Positions 55,321-64,000 of a stretch of DNA of 64,000 nucleotides are shown piece after piece (the first letter of the stretch is position 1; each line of letters opens with the position of its first letter). The notes under the pieces are model-generated. The model saw only the letters and a program-made list of their open reading frames with translations. It made no database searches and had not been told where the DNA came from. The position numbers and the translations under genes are program-made. This DNA comes from Paraburkholderia caffeinilytica. GTDB taxonomy: Bacteria; Pseudomonadota; Gammaproteobacteria; Burkholderiales; Burkholderiaceae. The stretch lies in contig NZ_CP031467.1 of NCBI RefSeq assembly GCF_003368325.1, forward strand, positions 3,162,001 to 3,226,000. The letters run 5' to 3'.

Positions 55321-57899
55321 GCGATACGGTAAGGGTTGCGACGGCGCGGGCGGGCTCGCGGCCAAGGCGCCGGCTGGGCGGCGCGGATGTGCTGCGCCAG
55401 GCTATCCGCATGACGGCGCGCGACTGGCGCGCCGGCGAACTGACGATGCTGCTGCTGGCGCTGGTGCTGGCCGTCGCGGCATTGTCGAGTGTCGGCTTTC
55501 TGGCTGACCGTTTGCATCAGGGGCTCGAGCGCGACGCGCGGCGCATGATCGCCGCTGACTTCATCGTTCGCGCCGATCATCCGGTCGACCCGCAGTTCGC
55601 GCGGCAAGCCAGCGCGCTCGGTCTGACTACCGCCAGCACGGCGATCTTCCCCAGCATGATCAACTCGACCGGCGCGCAGCCGGTCTCGCGGCTGGCCGCG
55701 ATCAAGGCGGTGTCGCCAGGCTATCCGTTGCGCGGCGCGTTGCGGATTGCTCCGGCGCCGGGCGCGGCGGACCATCCCACTCAATCGATTCCGGCGCCGG
55801 GCACGGTATGGGTCGATCAGGCACTGCTCGACGCATTGAAGCTGCATGTCGGCGACGCCGTAAAAGTTGGAGCCCGCAGCTTCACGATCGGCGCGCTGAT
55901 TACGCGCGAGCTCGACCGGGGCTTCTCGTTCGTCAACTTTTCGCCGCGTTTGATGCTGCGTGCCGACGAGATCCAATCGACCGGCCTCATCACCTTCGGC
56001 AGCCGCGTGACTTACCGGTTGCTGGTGGCGGGTTCGGACGCATCGGTGGCGCGCTTCGCGCAATTCGCGCATGACAGGGTGGACGGCGGCAAGATGCGCG
56101 GCGTCGCGCTCGAGTCGTTGCAGGACGGCCAGCCGCAGGTGCGTCAGACGCTCGACCGCGCGAGCCACTTCCTCACGCTGGTCTCGCTGCTCACCGCGTT
56201 GCTCGCGGCGGTGGCGATCGCCATGGCCGCGCACCGGTATATGCGCCGGCATCTGGACAGTTGCGCGGCGATGCGCTGTCTTGGTGTGAGTCAGGCCACG
56301 CTGCGCGTGCTATTCACGCTTGAATTCGTGGGGCTGGGTGTGATCGGCGGCGCGCTCGGTGTGGCGCTCGGTTACCTGGGGCACATGGCGTTGCTGACGT
56401 GGCTCGGCAGTCTGATCGACGTCGTGTTGCCGTTTCCAACCGTATGGCCCGCGCTCGAAGGTATCGCGGCCGGTCTCGTGTTGTTGCTCGGATTTGCATT
56501 GCCGCCGCTGTTGCCGCTGACGCGCGTGCCGCCGGTGCGCGTGCTGCGCCGCGAATGGGGCGAAGCGGGGCGCACCGCCTGGGCCGCTTACGCGCTCGGC
56601 ATCGTACTGTTCGCCGCCCTCCTGATCGCAGCCGCGGGCGAGTTGAAGCTCGGTGGCATCGTCGCGGGCGGCTTTGCCGGCGGATTGCTGGTGTTCGCGT
56701 GCATCGCGCGGCTGGCGTTGTGGGGCGCTTCGCGTGTCGTGCGCAGCGAGCGCGTGAATGCGGGCATCGGCTGGCGCTACGCGTTGGCGTCGCTGGAGCG
56801 GCGCAGCGGCGCGAGCGCATTGCAGATCACCGCGCTCGGCATCGGCCTGATGTGCCTGTTGCTGATCGCGATGACGCACAACGATCTCGTGGCCGGCTGG
56901 CGCAAATCGACGCCGCCCGATGCGCCGAACGAATTCGTCATCGATATTCAGCCCGACCAGCGCGACGCGGTCACGCAGTATCTGAGCGCGCACGGCGTGC
57001 CCGGCACGGTCCTCTCGCCGATGGTGCGCGGCCGGCTGATCGCCATCAACGGCAAGCCGGTCAATCCGGATTCGTTCAAGGGCGACGATGCCAGGCGTCT
57101 CGTCGACCGCGAGTTCAATCTGTCGTACACGACCGAGCTGCCCGACGACAACCGCCTCTCCGCCGGTACGTGGTATGGCGACACGAAGACGCCGCAGATT
57201 TCGATCGAGCAGGGGCTCGCGCAGCTGATCAACGTGAAGCCCGGCGATACGCTGCGTTTCGATGTGACGGGGCTGCAGATCGATGCGCCGGTGACAAGCG
57301 TGCGCAAGCTCGACTGGGGTTCGTTCAAGGTCAACTTTTTCGTGCTGATGCCGCCGGCCGCCTTGCAGGAGTTCCCGGCGACGTTCATCACGAGCTTCCA
57401 TTTGCCGCCGGAAAAGCAATCGACCATCGACGGCCTGATGGCCGCTTATCCGAACCTCACGGCAATCGACACCGGTCCGATCCTCGCGCAGGTGCAGCGC
57501 GTGTTGCAGCAGGTGATCGGCGCGGTGCAGTTCCTGTTTGCGTTCACGCTTGCGGCCGGCGTGCTGGTGCTTTACGCGGCACTCGCCGGCACCCGCGATG
57601 AGCGTATGCGAGAATCCGCGCTGCTGCGCGCGCTGGGGGCCTCGCATCGCCAGGTGCGCGCGGTCCAGATTGCCGAGTTCGTGGCGGTTGGCGCGCTGGC
57701 GGGGTTGATGGCGGCGCTCGGTGCGCAGGTGATCGGCTGGCAGCTGGCGACGCGTGTGTTCGAGTTTTATCTGGCGTTCGATCCGTGGTTGTTGCCGGCG
57801 GGTATCGCGGCCGGGGTTGCCTGCGCGGGCGTGGGCGGCTGGCTCAGCTTGCGGCAGGTGCTGGCGCGGCCCGCGCTGCAATCGCTGCGGGACGCGTGA
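55317..57899 (+). CDS. FtsX-like ABC transporter permease (YbbP type)
   Basis: An 860-residue permease with two FtsX domains and about ten membrane segments. The N-terminus starts after a basic stretch (LRQAIRMTARDWRAGELTML), and the segments LSYTTELPDDNRLSAGTWYG and GTRDERMRESALLRALGASH are typical of YbbP. YbbP partners with the ATPase YbbA; no ATPase gene is adjacent, so the ATPase must be encoded elsewhere. The TTG start at 55317 overlaps the previous stop; an ATG at 55410 is an alternative. Function is probably envelope-lipid or lipoprotein-related. Confidence 0.88.
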   Translation: MSDTVRVATARAGSRPRRRLGGADVLRQAIRMTARDWRAGELTMLLLALVLAVAALSSVGFLADRLHQGLERDARRMIAADFIVRADHPVDPQFARQASALGLTTASTAIFPSMINSTGAQPVSRLAAIKAVSPGYPLRGALRIAPAPGAADHPTQSIPAPGTVWVDQALLDALKLHVGDAVKVGARSFTIGALITRELDRGFSFVNFSPRLMLRADEIQSTGLITFGSRVTYRLLVAGSDASVARFAQFAHDRVDGGKMRGVALESLQDGQPQVRQTLDRASHFLTLVSLLTALLAAVAIAMAAHRYMRRHLDSCAAMRCLGVSQATLRVLFTLEFVGLGVIGGALGVALGYLGHMALLTWLGSLIDVVLPFPTVWPALEGIAAGLVLLLGFALPPLLPLTRVPPVRVLRREWGEAGRTAWAAYALGIVLFAALLIAAAGELKLGGIVAGGFAGGLLVFACIARLALWGASRVVRSERVNAGIGWRYALASLERRSGASALQITALGIGLMCLLLIAMTHNDLVAGWRKSTPPDAPNEFVIDIQPDQRDAVTQYLSAHGVPGTVLSPMVRGRLIAINGKPVNPDSFKGDDARRLVDREFNLSYTTELPDDNRLSAGTWYGDTKTPQISIEQGLAQLINVKPGDTLRFDVTGLQIDAPVTSVRKLDWGSFKVNFFVLMPPAALQEFPATFITSFHLPPEKQSTIDGLMAAYPNLTAIDTGPILAQVQRVLQQVIGAVQFLFAFTLAAGVLVLYAALAGTRDERMRESALLRALGASHRQVRAVQIAEFVAVGALAGLMAALGAQVIGWQLATRVFEFYLAFDPWLLPAGIAAGVACAGVGGWLSLRQVLARPALQSLRDA

Positions 57900-57927
57900 T
57901 TTTTCTTTCCTGTTTTTGTGATTGAGT

Positions 57928-58341
57928 ATGAGCGATCTTAACGACGAAGTGTCCGCGGCGCAGCCGACGGCCTTCGAACTGGTGGGCGGTGAAGCGCGCG
58001 TGCGCGGGCTGGTCGACCGTTTTTATGACCTGATGGATCTCGAAGCTGAATTCGCCGGGATTCGCGCGTTGCATCCGGCGTCGCTCGATGGCTCGCGCGA
58101 CAAGTTCTTCTGGTTCCTGTGCGGATGGATGGGCGGCCCCGATCATTACATCAGCCGCTTCGGCCATCCCCGGCTGCGAGCCCGGCATATGCCGTTTCCG
58201 ATCGCGTCCAGCGAGCGGGATCAGTGGCTTCGCTGCATGGCGTGGGCGATGGAAGACGTTGGGCTTGCCGAGCCATTGCGGGAGCGATTGTTGGCGTCGT
58301 TCTTCGAAACGGCGGACTGGATGCGCAATCGCAATGGTTGA
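57928..58341 (+). CDS. Group II truncated haemoglobin
   Basis: A 137-residue globin of the 2-on-2 fold. The key elements are FELVGGEARVRGLVDRFYDL with the distal Tyr, FWFLCGWMGGPDHYISRFGH with the conserved Trp region, and the proximal His in RLRARHMPF. Such haemoglobins bind O2 or NO and may take part in NO or peroxide detoxification. The ATG at 57928 is preferred to the TTG at 57922. It overlaps the next gene by 8 bases. Confidence 0.93.
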   Translation: MSDLNDEVSAAQPTAFELVGGEARVRGLVDRFYDLMDLEAEFAGIRALHPASLDGSRDKFFWFLCGWMGGPDHYISRFGHPRLRARHMPFPIASSERDQWLRCMAWAMEDVGLAEPLRERLLASFFETADWMRNRNG

Positions 58342-58957
58342 GCGGGAGGAGGCGGCGGAAACCGTGGAACCGGTGGAACCGGCGGAGGCGCGTGCGGTCC
58401 TGGACTGCTGGTTCGGCGCTTCGGATGCGCCTACCTTCGGCGAGGCGCGCAAGCGCTGGTTCTCGCGCGACGATGCCTTCGATGCGACGCTGCTGGAACG
58501 CTTCGGAACACTCATCGAAGCGGCGCGCGCGGGATCCCTCGACAGCTGGACGGCAACACCGCTCGGCGCGTTGGCGCTTGTTATCGTGCTGGATCAGTTT
58601 TCCCGTAATTGCCACCGCAATACACCGCGTGCTTTCGCTGGCGATCAACACGCGTTGCGCATCGCGCATCAGATGATCGCCGGCGGCGCCGATCTCCTGT
58701 TGCCGACCGTGCATCACCGTGCGTTCGCATACCTGCCGTTCGAACACGACGAAACGCTTGCCAGCCAGCACGAATCGTTGCGCCTGTTCAAACAGCTGAA
58801 GGCGGAGCCGGGCGGTGCGTCCTACTACTCCTCGGCGGTCAGTCACGCCAGAATCATCGAGCGTTTCGGACGCTTTCCGCATCGCAATGCGCAACTCGGG
58901 CGCCAGTCGACCGATGAGGAAAAGGCTTTCCTCAAGGAACCCGGTTCGTCGTTCTAG
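58334..58957 (+). CDS. DUF924 family protein
   Basis: A 207-residue TPR-like helical protein. The family core is VLDCWFGASDAPTFGEARKR, ALALVIVLDQFSRNCHRNTP and FAYLPFEHDETLASQ. DUF924 members have no known activity and adopt a fold like tetratricopeptide proteins. It overlaps the truncated haemoglobin by 8 bases, so the two are co-translated and may act together. The stop is 80 bases from the convergent ArnT-like gene. Confidence 0.88.
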   Translation: MVEREEAAETVEPVEPAEARAVLDCWFGASDAPTFGEARKRWFSRDDAFDATLLERFGTLIEAARAGSLDSWTATPLGALALVIVLDQFSRNCHRNTPRAFAGDQHALRIAHQMIAGGADLLLPTVHHRAFAYLPFEHDETLASQHESLRLFKQLKAEPGGASYYSSAVSHARIIERFGRFPHRNAQLGRQSTDEEKAFLKEPGSSF

Positions 58958-59038
58958 GCGTTAGGGAAACGCGTTGGCACAAGTCTGGTCCGGCACGGTC
59001 TGCGCGTGCAGTGCAGTGCCGTCTTGCGCCGCCGTTTG

Positions 59039-61024
59039 CTATTCGCCGTGCGTGGGCGCCGTCGGCGTCCGAACGAACACCCGCAGCAGCTCGTCGGTGT
59101 CGCCTGGGCGCGCACCTGACCAGAACAGCCGCCAATCGCCCGCCGGCGCGCGCGCATTGTCGGTGCGGCTCTGCGCGATCAGCCACGTGCACTCGGTTGT
59201 CGCCGGATTCGCGGTCGGTTGATGCTCGATGCCGGTGTAGTAGTACAGCATCGGTGCTTCTGATTCGCCGAGGTCCGTGCTGGCCATGCAATCGCCGTCG
59301 TTCCACTCGATATTCAGCCTGGCGCCGAGGTTTTCGAACACGGAGCGGTAGCTCTTCGCATAGTCGAGCCACGGCAGCAGCAGCGTACTCACCAGTCCCC
59401 ACGCGAGAATCGCGCCCACGCACCAGCTCAGCGCGCCGCGCCATTTGCCGGTGTATTTGAAGACCGGCAGCAGCCACAGCCAGCCGAGCGTCATCAGCAG
59501 TGCGGCCGCGATCAGTCCGGGTTTGACCGGCAGCACCCAGTCGAGCGGCAGCCAGCGGCCGAGCCGGTGCAGCGACGCATGCGTGTTGGCCGGACCGCTC
59601 ATGATCGACCAGATGATCCACGCGAGCGCGGCCGCGCTGCCGAACAGCACGCGGCTCGCCATGTCCCAGCTCGCGTGCAGACGCCGCGGCAGCTTGTCGA
59701 TGCCCTGCATCGCCACCAGGGCAAGCGGGGCGATGAACGGCAGGATGTACAGCTCGCGCACCGTCGCCGAACTTTGCAGAACGGCGAAACCGGTGCCCGC
59801 GAAAATCACCGGCAGCGCGATACCCGGATCGCGCCAGCGGCGCCATCCGCCGCCGGCGAGTGCGGCCAATGCAAGCGGTACGACTGGAAAGCCGACGCTC
59901 AAGACGGTGCGCAGCACGAACAGGCGGCTTTCGTTTTCAGAGCCGAGTTCCGCCACCGAAAAGCCGAAGAAGCGGCCAATGTTGTTGTCCCACAGCCAGA
60001 CCTTGAAGAGTGCTTCGGAGCGGAGATAGAAAAAGGTCGGCCAGATCAGCGCGAAGGGCGCGCAGACCAGCGCTGCGACGCCGAGTGCCCCTGCAAAGCT
60101 GCGGGTGCGGCAGGCGGGATACAGCACCAGCACCGCGACGGTGGTGGCGCCGAACACGAGCGGCACGAACAGGCCCTTGGCCAGCAACGACACGCCCACG
60201 CCGGCGCCGAACATCGCCGCGCCGCTCAGAATCGCGCGGCGCCGGCGGCGCGCGTCGACCGGTAGCAGGCGCGCTTCGTCGCGCAGATGCACGAGGACGA
60301 GTTCGAACAGTCCGCAAAAGCCGATGGCGGCGCCGGCCATCAGCGCGACGTCGGTCATCATGTCGTGCACGTGCTTGATGACGACGAGCGTGCTCGCGAA
60401 CAAGGCCAGCGTGCCGATCACCCGGACGTCGAACCAGCTCGACGCGGCCACCGCGCGGCGGGCGGCGCGTGCCGTGTAGTAGACGGTCAGCCCGGCGAAG
60501 AGCGCGCTCGCGAGGCGTGCGGCGTCGTGCAACGGCAGGTAGCGGCCGAACATCCACGCGAGGCCGGCGGCGACCCAGTCGTAGATCGGCGGTTTTTCGA
60601 CGAAGGGCTGGCCGGCGTTGGTCGGCACGACCAGATCGCCGGTGTCGAGCATGTGCTGGATGATCCCGAACGTGTAGGTCTCGTCCTGTTTCCACGGCTC
60701 GTGGCCCAGGGTGCCAGGCAAAAGCCACGCGCACAGGATCGCCAGCGCGGCCAGCCACATCAACGGACGGGCAGCCGTGAGCGCGCGCAAGCGGCGGGCG
60801 CCGCGCGAAGCGGGCGCCGGAGCGCCGGGTTCCATGGGACCGGCGGGGGCGTCGGGCCTTACGGGCGCCGCGGCAAGGTGGCCGGCTGGCAGGGCGGCGC
60901 CGGATTCGGCGGCGTGTGCCGAGCCGGGGGGCGTGTCCGGTGCGGCATCGGCGGGGCAGGCCGGTGCTGGCGTCGCAGCCGCGACGTTCCCCGCGCGCCA
61001 GGGCGCGGATGGGTTTTCGTGCAT
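59039..61024 (-). CDS. ArnT/PMT-type glycosyltransferase (GT83/GT39 fold)
   Basis: A 661-residue inner-membrane glycosyltransferase with about 12 membrane segments. The first luminal loop contains EPWKQDETYTFG with the catalytic DE pair seen in ArnT and protein mannosyltransferases, followed by PFVEKPPIYDWVAAGL. The C-terminal soluble domain (DCMASTDLGESEAPMLYYYT) is periplasmic. The first ~85 residues are Ala/Pro-rich. It probably transfers a lipid-linked sugar such as L-Ara4N to lipid A or a protein. The substrate is not proven here since no arn genes are adjacent. Confidence 0.85.
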   Translation of the reverse strand: MHENPSAPWRAGNVAAATPAPACPADAAPDTPPGSAHAAESGAALPAGHLAAAPVRPDAPAGPMEPGAPAPASRGARRLRALTAARPLMWLAALAILCAWLLPGTLGHEPWKQDETYTFGIIQHMLDTGDLVVPTNAGQPFVEKPPIYDWVAAGLAWMFGRYLPLHDAARLASALFAGLTVYYTARAARRAVAASSWFDVRVIGTLALFASTLVVIKHVHDMMTDVALMAGAAIGFCGLFELVLVHLRDEARLLPVDARRRRRAILSGAAMFGAGVGVSLLAKGLFVPLVFGATTVAVLVLYPACRTRSFAGALGVAALVCAPFALIWPTFFYLRSEALFKVWLWDNNIGRFFGFSVAELGSENESRLFVLRTVLSVGFPVVPLALAALAGGGWRRWRDPGIALPVIFAGTGFAVLQSSATVRELYILPFIAPLALVAMQGIDKLPRRLHASWDMASRVLFGSAAALAWIIWSIMSGPANTHASLHRLGRWLPLDWVLPVKPGLIAAALLMTLGWLWLLPVFKYTGKWRGALSWCVGAILAWGLVSTLLLPWLDYAKSYRSVFENLGARLNIEWNDGDCMASTDLGESEAPMLYYYTGIEHQPTANPATTECTWLIAQSRTDNARAPAGDWRLFWSGARPGDTDELLRVFVRTPTAPTHGE

Positions 61025-61233
61025 GAGAATCTCTGGTCGCCGTACGCGGCGGCGTGGGCCGCGGACTTAGGCTCTGACTATGCGTCGCATGCGGTTGCAT
61101 GCGAACGCTGCGATTGTAGTCCGAGTTGATTACGGTCGATTACGGAAAAGGCGTCGAATATTGCGGTTAGCCGAACGGATTGCACCGATTCCTCACCAAA
61201 TTGACGGGAATGGGGAGTCAGGAAAGGAGAAGG

Positions 61234-61260
61234 CGGCCGCCAGAAATCACTGGCGCGGCC
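61234..61260 (-). terminator. Hairpin downstream of the SDR gene
   Basis: On the minus strand GGCCGCGCCAG pairs with CTGGC-GGCC (one bulge), loop TGATTT, followed by a pyrimidine-rich tail (TTCTCCTTTCC). It lies 16 bases after the SDR stop. Confidence 0.5.
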
Positions 61261-61275
61261 ACGGAAAAGAGGGAT

Positions 61276-62022
61276 TCAGCGTCCGCCGGCGACGTCGAGC
61301 AGCGCGCCCGTCACGTACGAAGCGGCGTCGCTCAGCAACCAGACGATCGACTCGGCCACTTCGTCGGCGCTACCGGGGCGGCCGAGCGGCGTGGTCGCGC
61401 CGAGCTGGGCGGCGCGCTCGGGCTTGCCGCCGCTGGCGTGGATGTCGGTATCGATCAGGCCGGGGCGCACCGCGTTCACGCGCACGCCTTGCGGGCCGAG
61501 TTCCTTGGCGAGGCCGATCGTCATGGTGTCGACCGCGCCTTTCGAACCGGCGTAGTCGACGTATTCGTTCGGCGACCCCAAACGCGAGGCCGCCGACGAG
61601 ATGTTCACGATCACGCCGCCCGCGCCGCCACGGCTTGTCGACATCCGGCGCGCGGCTTCGCGTGCGCACAGATACGCGCCGAGCACGTTGACGTCGAACA
61701 TGCGCTTCAGGCGCGCGAGGTCCATGTCCGCGAGCTGGCTCGAGGGCGCGACGATTCCGGCATTGTTGACGAGCGCATCGAGCCGGCCGAAGTTTTGCCG
61801 GAGTGCGTCGAACATCGCGATCACATCGGCTTCGCTGGCGACGTCGCCGGCAATCGGCAACGCCTGGCCGCCGGCGAGTTCCACTTCGGCCACGGTGTCT
61901 TGCGCGGCCGCGAGGTTGCTCACGTAATTCACGCCGACCGACCAGCCGCGCGCGCCCAGCAAACGCGCGGTTGCGCGGCCAATGCCGCGGCTGCCACCGG
62001 TGATCAGAACGGTTTTCGTCAT
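61276..62022 (-). CDS. Short-chain dehydrogenase/reductase (glucose/3-oxoacyl reductase type)
   Basis: A 248-residue classical SDR with cofactor motif TGGSRGIGRATAR, NNAG, catalytic Ser in ISSAAS and the YAGSK motif. It resembles FabG-like or sugar reductases that use NADP(H). GAGG lies 6 bases before the ATG at 62022. Substrate unknown. It is separated from the LOG gene by 83 bases and may be co-transcribed with it. Confidence 0.88.
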   Translation of the reverse strand: MTKTVLITGGSRGIGRATARLLGARGWSVGVNYVSNLAAAQDTVAEVELAGGQALPIAGDVASEADVIAMFDALRQNFGRLDALVNNAGIVAPSSQLADMDLARLKRMFDVNVLGAYLCAREAARRMSTSRGGAGGVIVNISSAASRLGSPNEYVDYAGSKGAVDTMTIGLAKELGPQGVRVNAVRPGLIDTDIHASGGKPERAAQLGATTPLGRPGSADEVAESIVWLLSDAASYVTGALLDVAGGR

Positions 62023-62105
62023 TGCAACCTCATCGTTCGGGTGGGACCGCAAGGGCGTGCGGCCGGTGTTCGTTCAGCGGGTCGAAGAAACGCGGCAGGC
62101 GGCGA

Positions 62106-62690
62106 TCAAACGGCGTCGCGCTTGATGGCCCATTTGTCGCTGGCAGGCGGCCTGTAGCGTTGCAGCTTGTCGATCAGCGCGACCGGATCGGCATCCCGTT
62201 GCAGGATGTCGAAATAGGTCTGCCTCATGAAACCTTCGTCGACTGTGTGTTTGAGGAGCGCGATCAGCGGATCGTAGAAGCCGTCGATATTCAGCAGTGC
62301 CACCGGCTTCTGGTGATAGCCGAGCTGCGCCCACGTATAGACCTCGAACAGTTCTTCGAGCGTGCCCGCGCCGCCCGGCATCGCGACGAACGCGTCGGAC
62401 AGGTCGGCCATCATCTTCTTGCGATGATGCATGTCGGGCACCACATGCAGTTCGGTCAGGCCGTTATGGCCGACTTCCTTGTTGACCAGCAACTCCGGAA
62501 TCACGCCGATTGCGCGGCCGCCTTCGGCCATCACCGTATCGGCGATCACGCCCATCAGGCCGACCTTGCCGCCGCCATAGACCAGCGCGAGATCGGCCTG
62601 CACCAGCGCGCGGCCGAAAGCGCGCGCGGCGTCGGCGTACAACGGTCTGACTCCGTCGGAGGAGCCGCAATACACACACACCGACTTCAT
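62106..62690 (-). CDS. LOG family protein (TIGR00730)
   Basis: A 194-residue Rossmann-like protein of the lysine-decarboxylase-like/LOG family. The motifs PGGAGTLEELFE (PGGxGTxxE) and YGGGKVGLMG are clear. LOG proteins act as cytokinin riboside 5'-monophosphate phosphoribohydrolases or as nucleotide hydrolases. It starts 2 bases after the TetR gene stop, so the two are coupled. Confidence 0.92.
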   Translation of the reverse strand: MKSVCVYCGSSDGVRPLYADAARAFGRALVQADLALVYGGGKVGLMGVIADTVMAEGGRAIGVIPELLVNKEVGHNGLTELHVVPDMHHRKKMMADLSDAFVAMPGGAGTLEELFEVYTWAQLGYHQKPVALLNIDGFYDPLIALLKHTVDEGFMRQTYFDILQRDADPVALIDKLQRYRPPASDKWAIKRDAV

Positions 62691-62692
62691 GC

Positions 62693-63418
62693 TCAAACGT
62701 CCTTCGGTTCGTTGCGAGGCGCGGCGCCTTCCTTCGGCGGCAGGTAGTCGTAGAACTCGCGCTTGGGCAGCTTGCCGGAGACGAGGTCGTCGAAAATCTG
62801 CCGCGAGCGGCCGCGCAGATAAGGCGCCATCAGCGAGACGATCTGCACGCTCACCTGATGCAGCTCCGCGCGAATCGTTTCCTGTTCGTTGTACTTGCGC
62901 GGGTTCATCACGAACTGATACGACAGCCAGTACGTGCCGATCACGCCGACATTGGTGGCGATCACATGCAACTCCTCGGGCGTGGCGACCATTTCGCCGT
63001 CGGCCACGAGCTGTTCGCAGAACTGGCTGGCAAAGCGCACCTTGTGGCTGATGATCTGCTTGAAGTGCGTCTCCAGCGTGCGGTTGCGCGCCAGCAGATC
63101 GTTCAGGTCGCGATACAGGAAACGATAGCGCCAGGTGAAATCGACCATGTACTGCAGGTACGACCACATCTCGTCGATGGTGGCGCGGTGGTCGTCGGGA
63201 AAGCGCAGACGCTTTTCGATCTCCTGCTCGAACTGGCTGAAGATGCTGTTGATGATGTCGTCTTTGTTGCGGAAGTGGTAGTACAGGTTGCCTGGACTGA
63301 TTTCCATTTCCTCGGCGATCGTCGTCGTGGTGACGTTCGGTTCGCCGATTTCGTTGAACAGTTTCAACGATAGTTCGAGTATCCGTTCGCGGGTGCGGCG
63401 GGGAGGTTTGGCTTCCAT
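62693..63418 (-). CDS. TetR-family transcriptional regulator
   Basis: A 241-residue regulator. The helix–turn–helix is RILELSLKLFNEIGEPNVTT, followed by TTIAEEMEISPGNLYYHFRN, the standard TetR arrangement. The ligand domain has SQFEQEIEKRLRFPDDHRAT and two further helical stretches. The ATG at 63418 is chosen as the start of conserved sequence; 63481 is an alternative. It is transcribed with the LOG gene. The inverted repeat upstream may be its operator. Confidence 0.9.
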   Translation of the reverse strand: MEAKPPRRTRERILELSLKLFNEIGEPNVTTTTIAEEMEISPGNLYYHFRNKDDIINSIFSQFEQEIEKRLRFPDDHRATIDEMWSYLQYMVDFTWRYRFLYRDLNDLLARNRTLETHFKQIISHKVRFASQFCEQLVADGEMVATPEELHVIATNVGVIGTYWLSYQFVMNPRKYNEQETIRAELHQVSVQIVSLMAPYLRGRSRQIFDDLVSGKLPKREFYDYLPPKEGAAPRNEPKDV

Positions 63419-63491
63419 GTCGTCCGGCCCTGGTTTCGCCGGGCTGGGCGCGTGGCGGCTTGCCGCTCTAGCGTGATCCATCCGGACGCGG

Positions 63492-63564
63492 TTGGTATAG
63501 TGAGCGCCCCAGCGGTTTCCCGTGGGGCTATCGGACGATTATAAACCGACCGTTCTTATACCAA
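63492..63564. promoter_or_regulatory. Inverted repeat upstream of the TetR gene, possible operator/promoter region
   Basis: TTGGTATA (63492–63499) and its exact complement TATACCAA (63557–63564) lie 57 bases apart, with the A+T-rich ATTATAAACCGACCGTTC in between. This is where a TetR autoregulatory operator and the promoter would be expected. The wide spacing makes a single-dimer operator doubtful. Confidence 0.35.
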
Positions 63565-63645
63565 GAGGATACTCAGGGTTTTCATCCTTTGGGACGCCGG
63601 ACACGCTGCGCCTGGCGCCGCCGCAGGGCGGGTTCGCGGTCAGGC

Positions 63646-64000
63646 TCATAGCCACGCCTTGACCCAGCGCACGACGAGCGGCCCGACAATCAGCACCCAC
63701 GTCATCACGCACATGCCGAGTGCGACCATCACCGCCGCACTGCCCAGATCCTTGGCCCGGCGCGACAATTCGTGGCGTTCGAGCGAAATCCGGTCGATGG
63801 CCGCCTCGACGCTCGAATTCAGCAATTCGACGATCAGCACCAGCATGACCGAGCCGAGCAGCAACACGCGCGACACGGGATCGACCGGCACCAGCACGCC
63901 GCACGGAATCAGGATCGCGGCGAGTGTGAGTTCCTGGCGGAACGCGCTTTCCTCGCGGATCGCCACGCGAAACCCGGCAAGCGAATTTTTCATCGCGTGC
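63646..64000 (-). CDS. dgkA: Diacylglycerol kinase (5' end outside window)
   Basis: DgkA recycles diacylglycerol to phosphatidate in the inner membrane using ATP. At least 115 residues are present, with three membrane helices and the active-site core EESAFRQE and VELLNSSVEAAIDRISLERH, then SRRAKDLGSAAVMVAL. An ATG lies at 63993, but alignment of the N-terminal amphipathic helix with E. coli DgkA suggests the true start is upstream, outside the window. Confidence 0.93.
   Translation of the reverse strand, partial: HAMKNSLAGFRVAIREESAFRQELTLAAILIPCGVLVPVDPVSRVLLLGSVMLVLIVELLNSSVEAAIDRISLERHELSRRAKDLGSAAVMVALGMCVMTWVLIVGPLVVRWVKAWL

Noticed and set aside
1..64000. Search for tRNA/rRNA genes, CRISPR arrays and insertion sequences
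   Set aside because: No tRNA-like clover segments, CRISPR spacing or transposase-like ORFs were noticed on either strand; a computational scan (tRNAscan-SE, CRISPRCasFinder, ISfinder) would be decisive.

Overview
The window is 64 kb of G+C-rich chromosome from a betaproteobacterium, most probably a Burkholderiaceae member close to Paraburkholderia. This rests on gene content and order (dnaE–glycosyltransferase–msbA, the yebC–purD–hemF–nadD–rsfS–rlmH–maf–rng run, a kdp operon with its own sensor pair) and on protein sequence style. No sequence search was possible. There are no rRNA or tRNA genes, CRISPR arrays or recognisable insertion sequences, and nearly all the DNA is coding.

Layout. 1–13 kb: the 3' part of dnaE, then an envelope-polysaccharide block with msbA, five glycosyltransferases and a WaaL-type O-antigen ligase/polymerase on alternating strands. 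13–14.4 kb: a small conserved protein and rdgC. 14.4–19.2 kb: an accessory segment holding a short secreted RHS/YD-repeat protein, a translationally coupled small ORF (candidate immunity protein) and a glycosyltransferase-like gene. It is bordered on each side by what look like 5'-truncated gene remnants. 19.2–25.8 kb: a truncated and an intact transglutaminase-like gene, an MFS transporter, a VOC protein, an NlpC/P60 lipoprotein, a tandem-Mop molybdate-binding protein and free-methionine sulfoxide reductase. 26–29.6 kb: a tight Rieske oxygenase–rubredoxin–rubredoxin reductase operon with a strong terminator, convergent with a LysR-type gene. 30–33.6 kb: a PAS–GGDEF–EAL protein with a degenerate GGDEF motif, a PHB-depolymerase-family esterase and a ribbon-helix-helix regulator. 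34–42.8 kb: a long minus-strand housekeeping run (upp, yebC, purD, hemF, nadD, rsfS, rlmH, maf, rng). 43–45.3 kb: an atypical SDR, mgsA and a quinone oxidoreductase. 45.3–54 kb: the kdp potassium system, starting with an unnamed 37-residue membrane ORF and kdpF, then kdpA, B, C, D and E, with a good KdpE-site candidate upstream. 54–64 kb: a guanidine-II riboswitch in front of a Gdx/SugE exporter, a DUF4126 protein, a large FtsX-type permease, a truncated haemoglobin overlapping a DUF924 gene, an ArnT-like transferase, an SDR, a TetR/LOG pair and the start-truncated dgkA.

Themes. Envelope biogenesis (MsbA, glycosyltransferases, ligase, ArnT-like protein, DgkA) dominates both ends, and potassium homeostasis is complete and self-regulated. 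The most interesting accessory material is the RHS/small-ORF pair inside a segment that seems to have replaced parts of resident genes. Short uncharacterised ORFs (37 residues before kdpF, 37 residues proline-rich after rng) also deserve a look.
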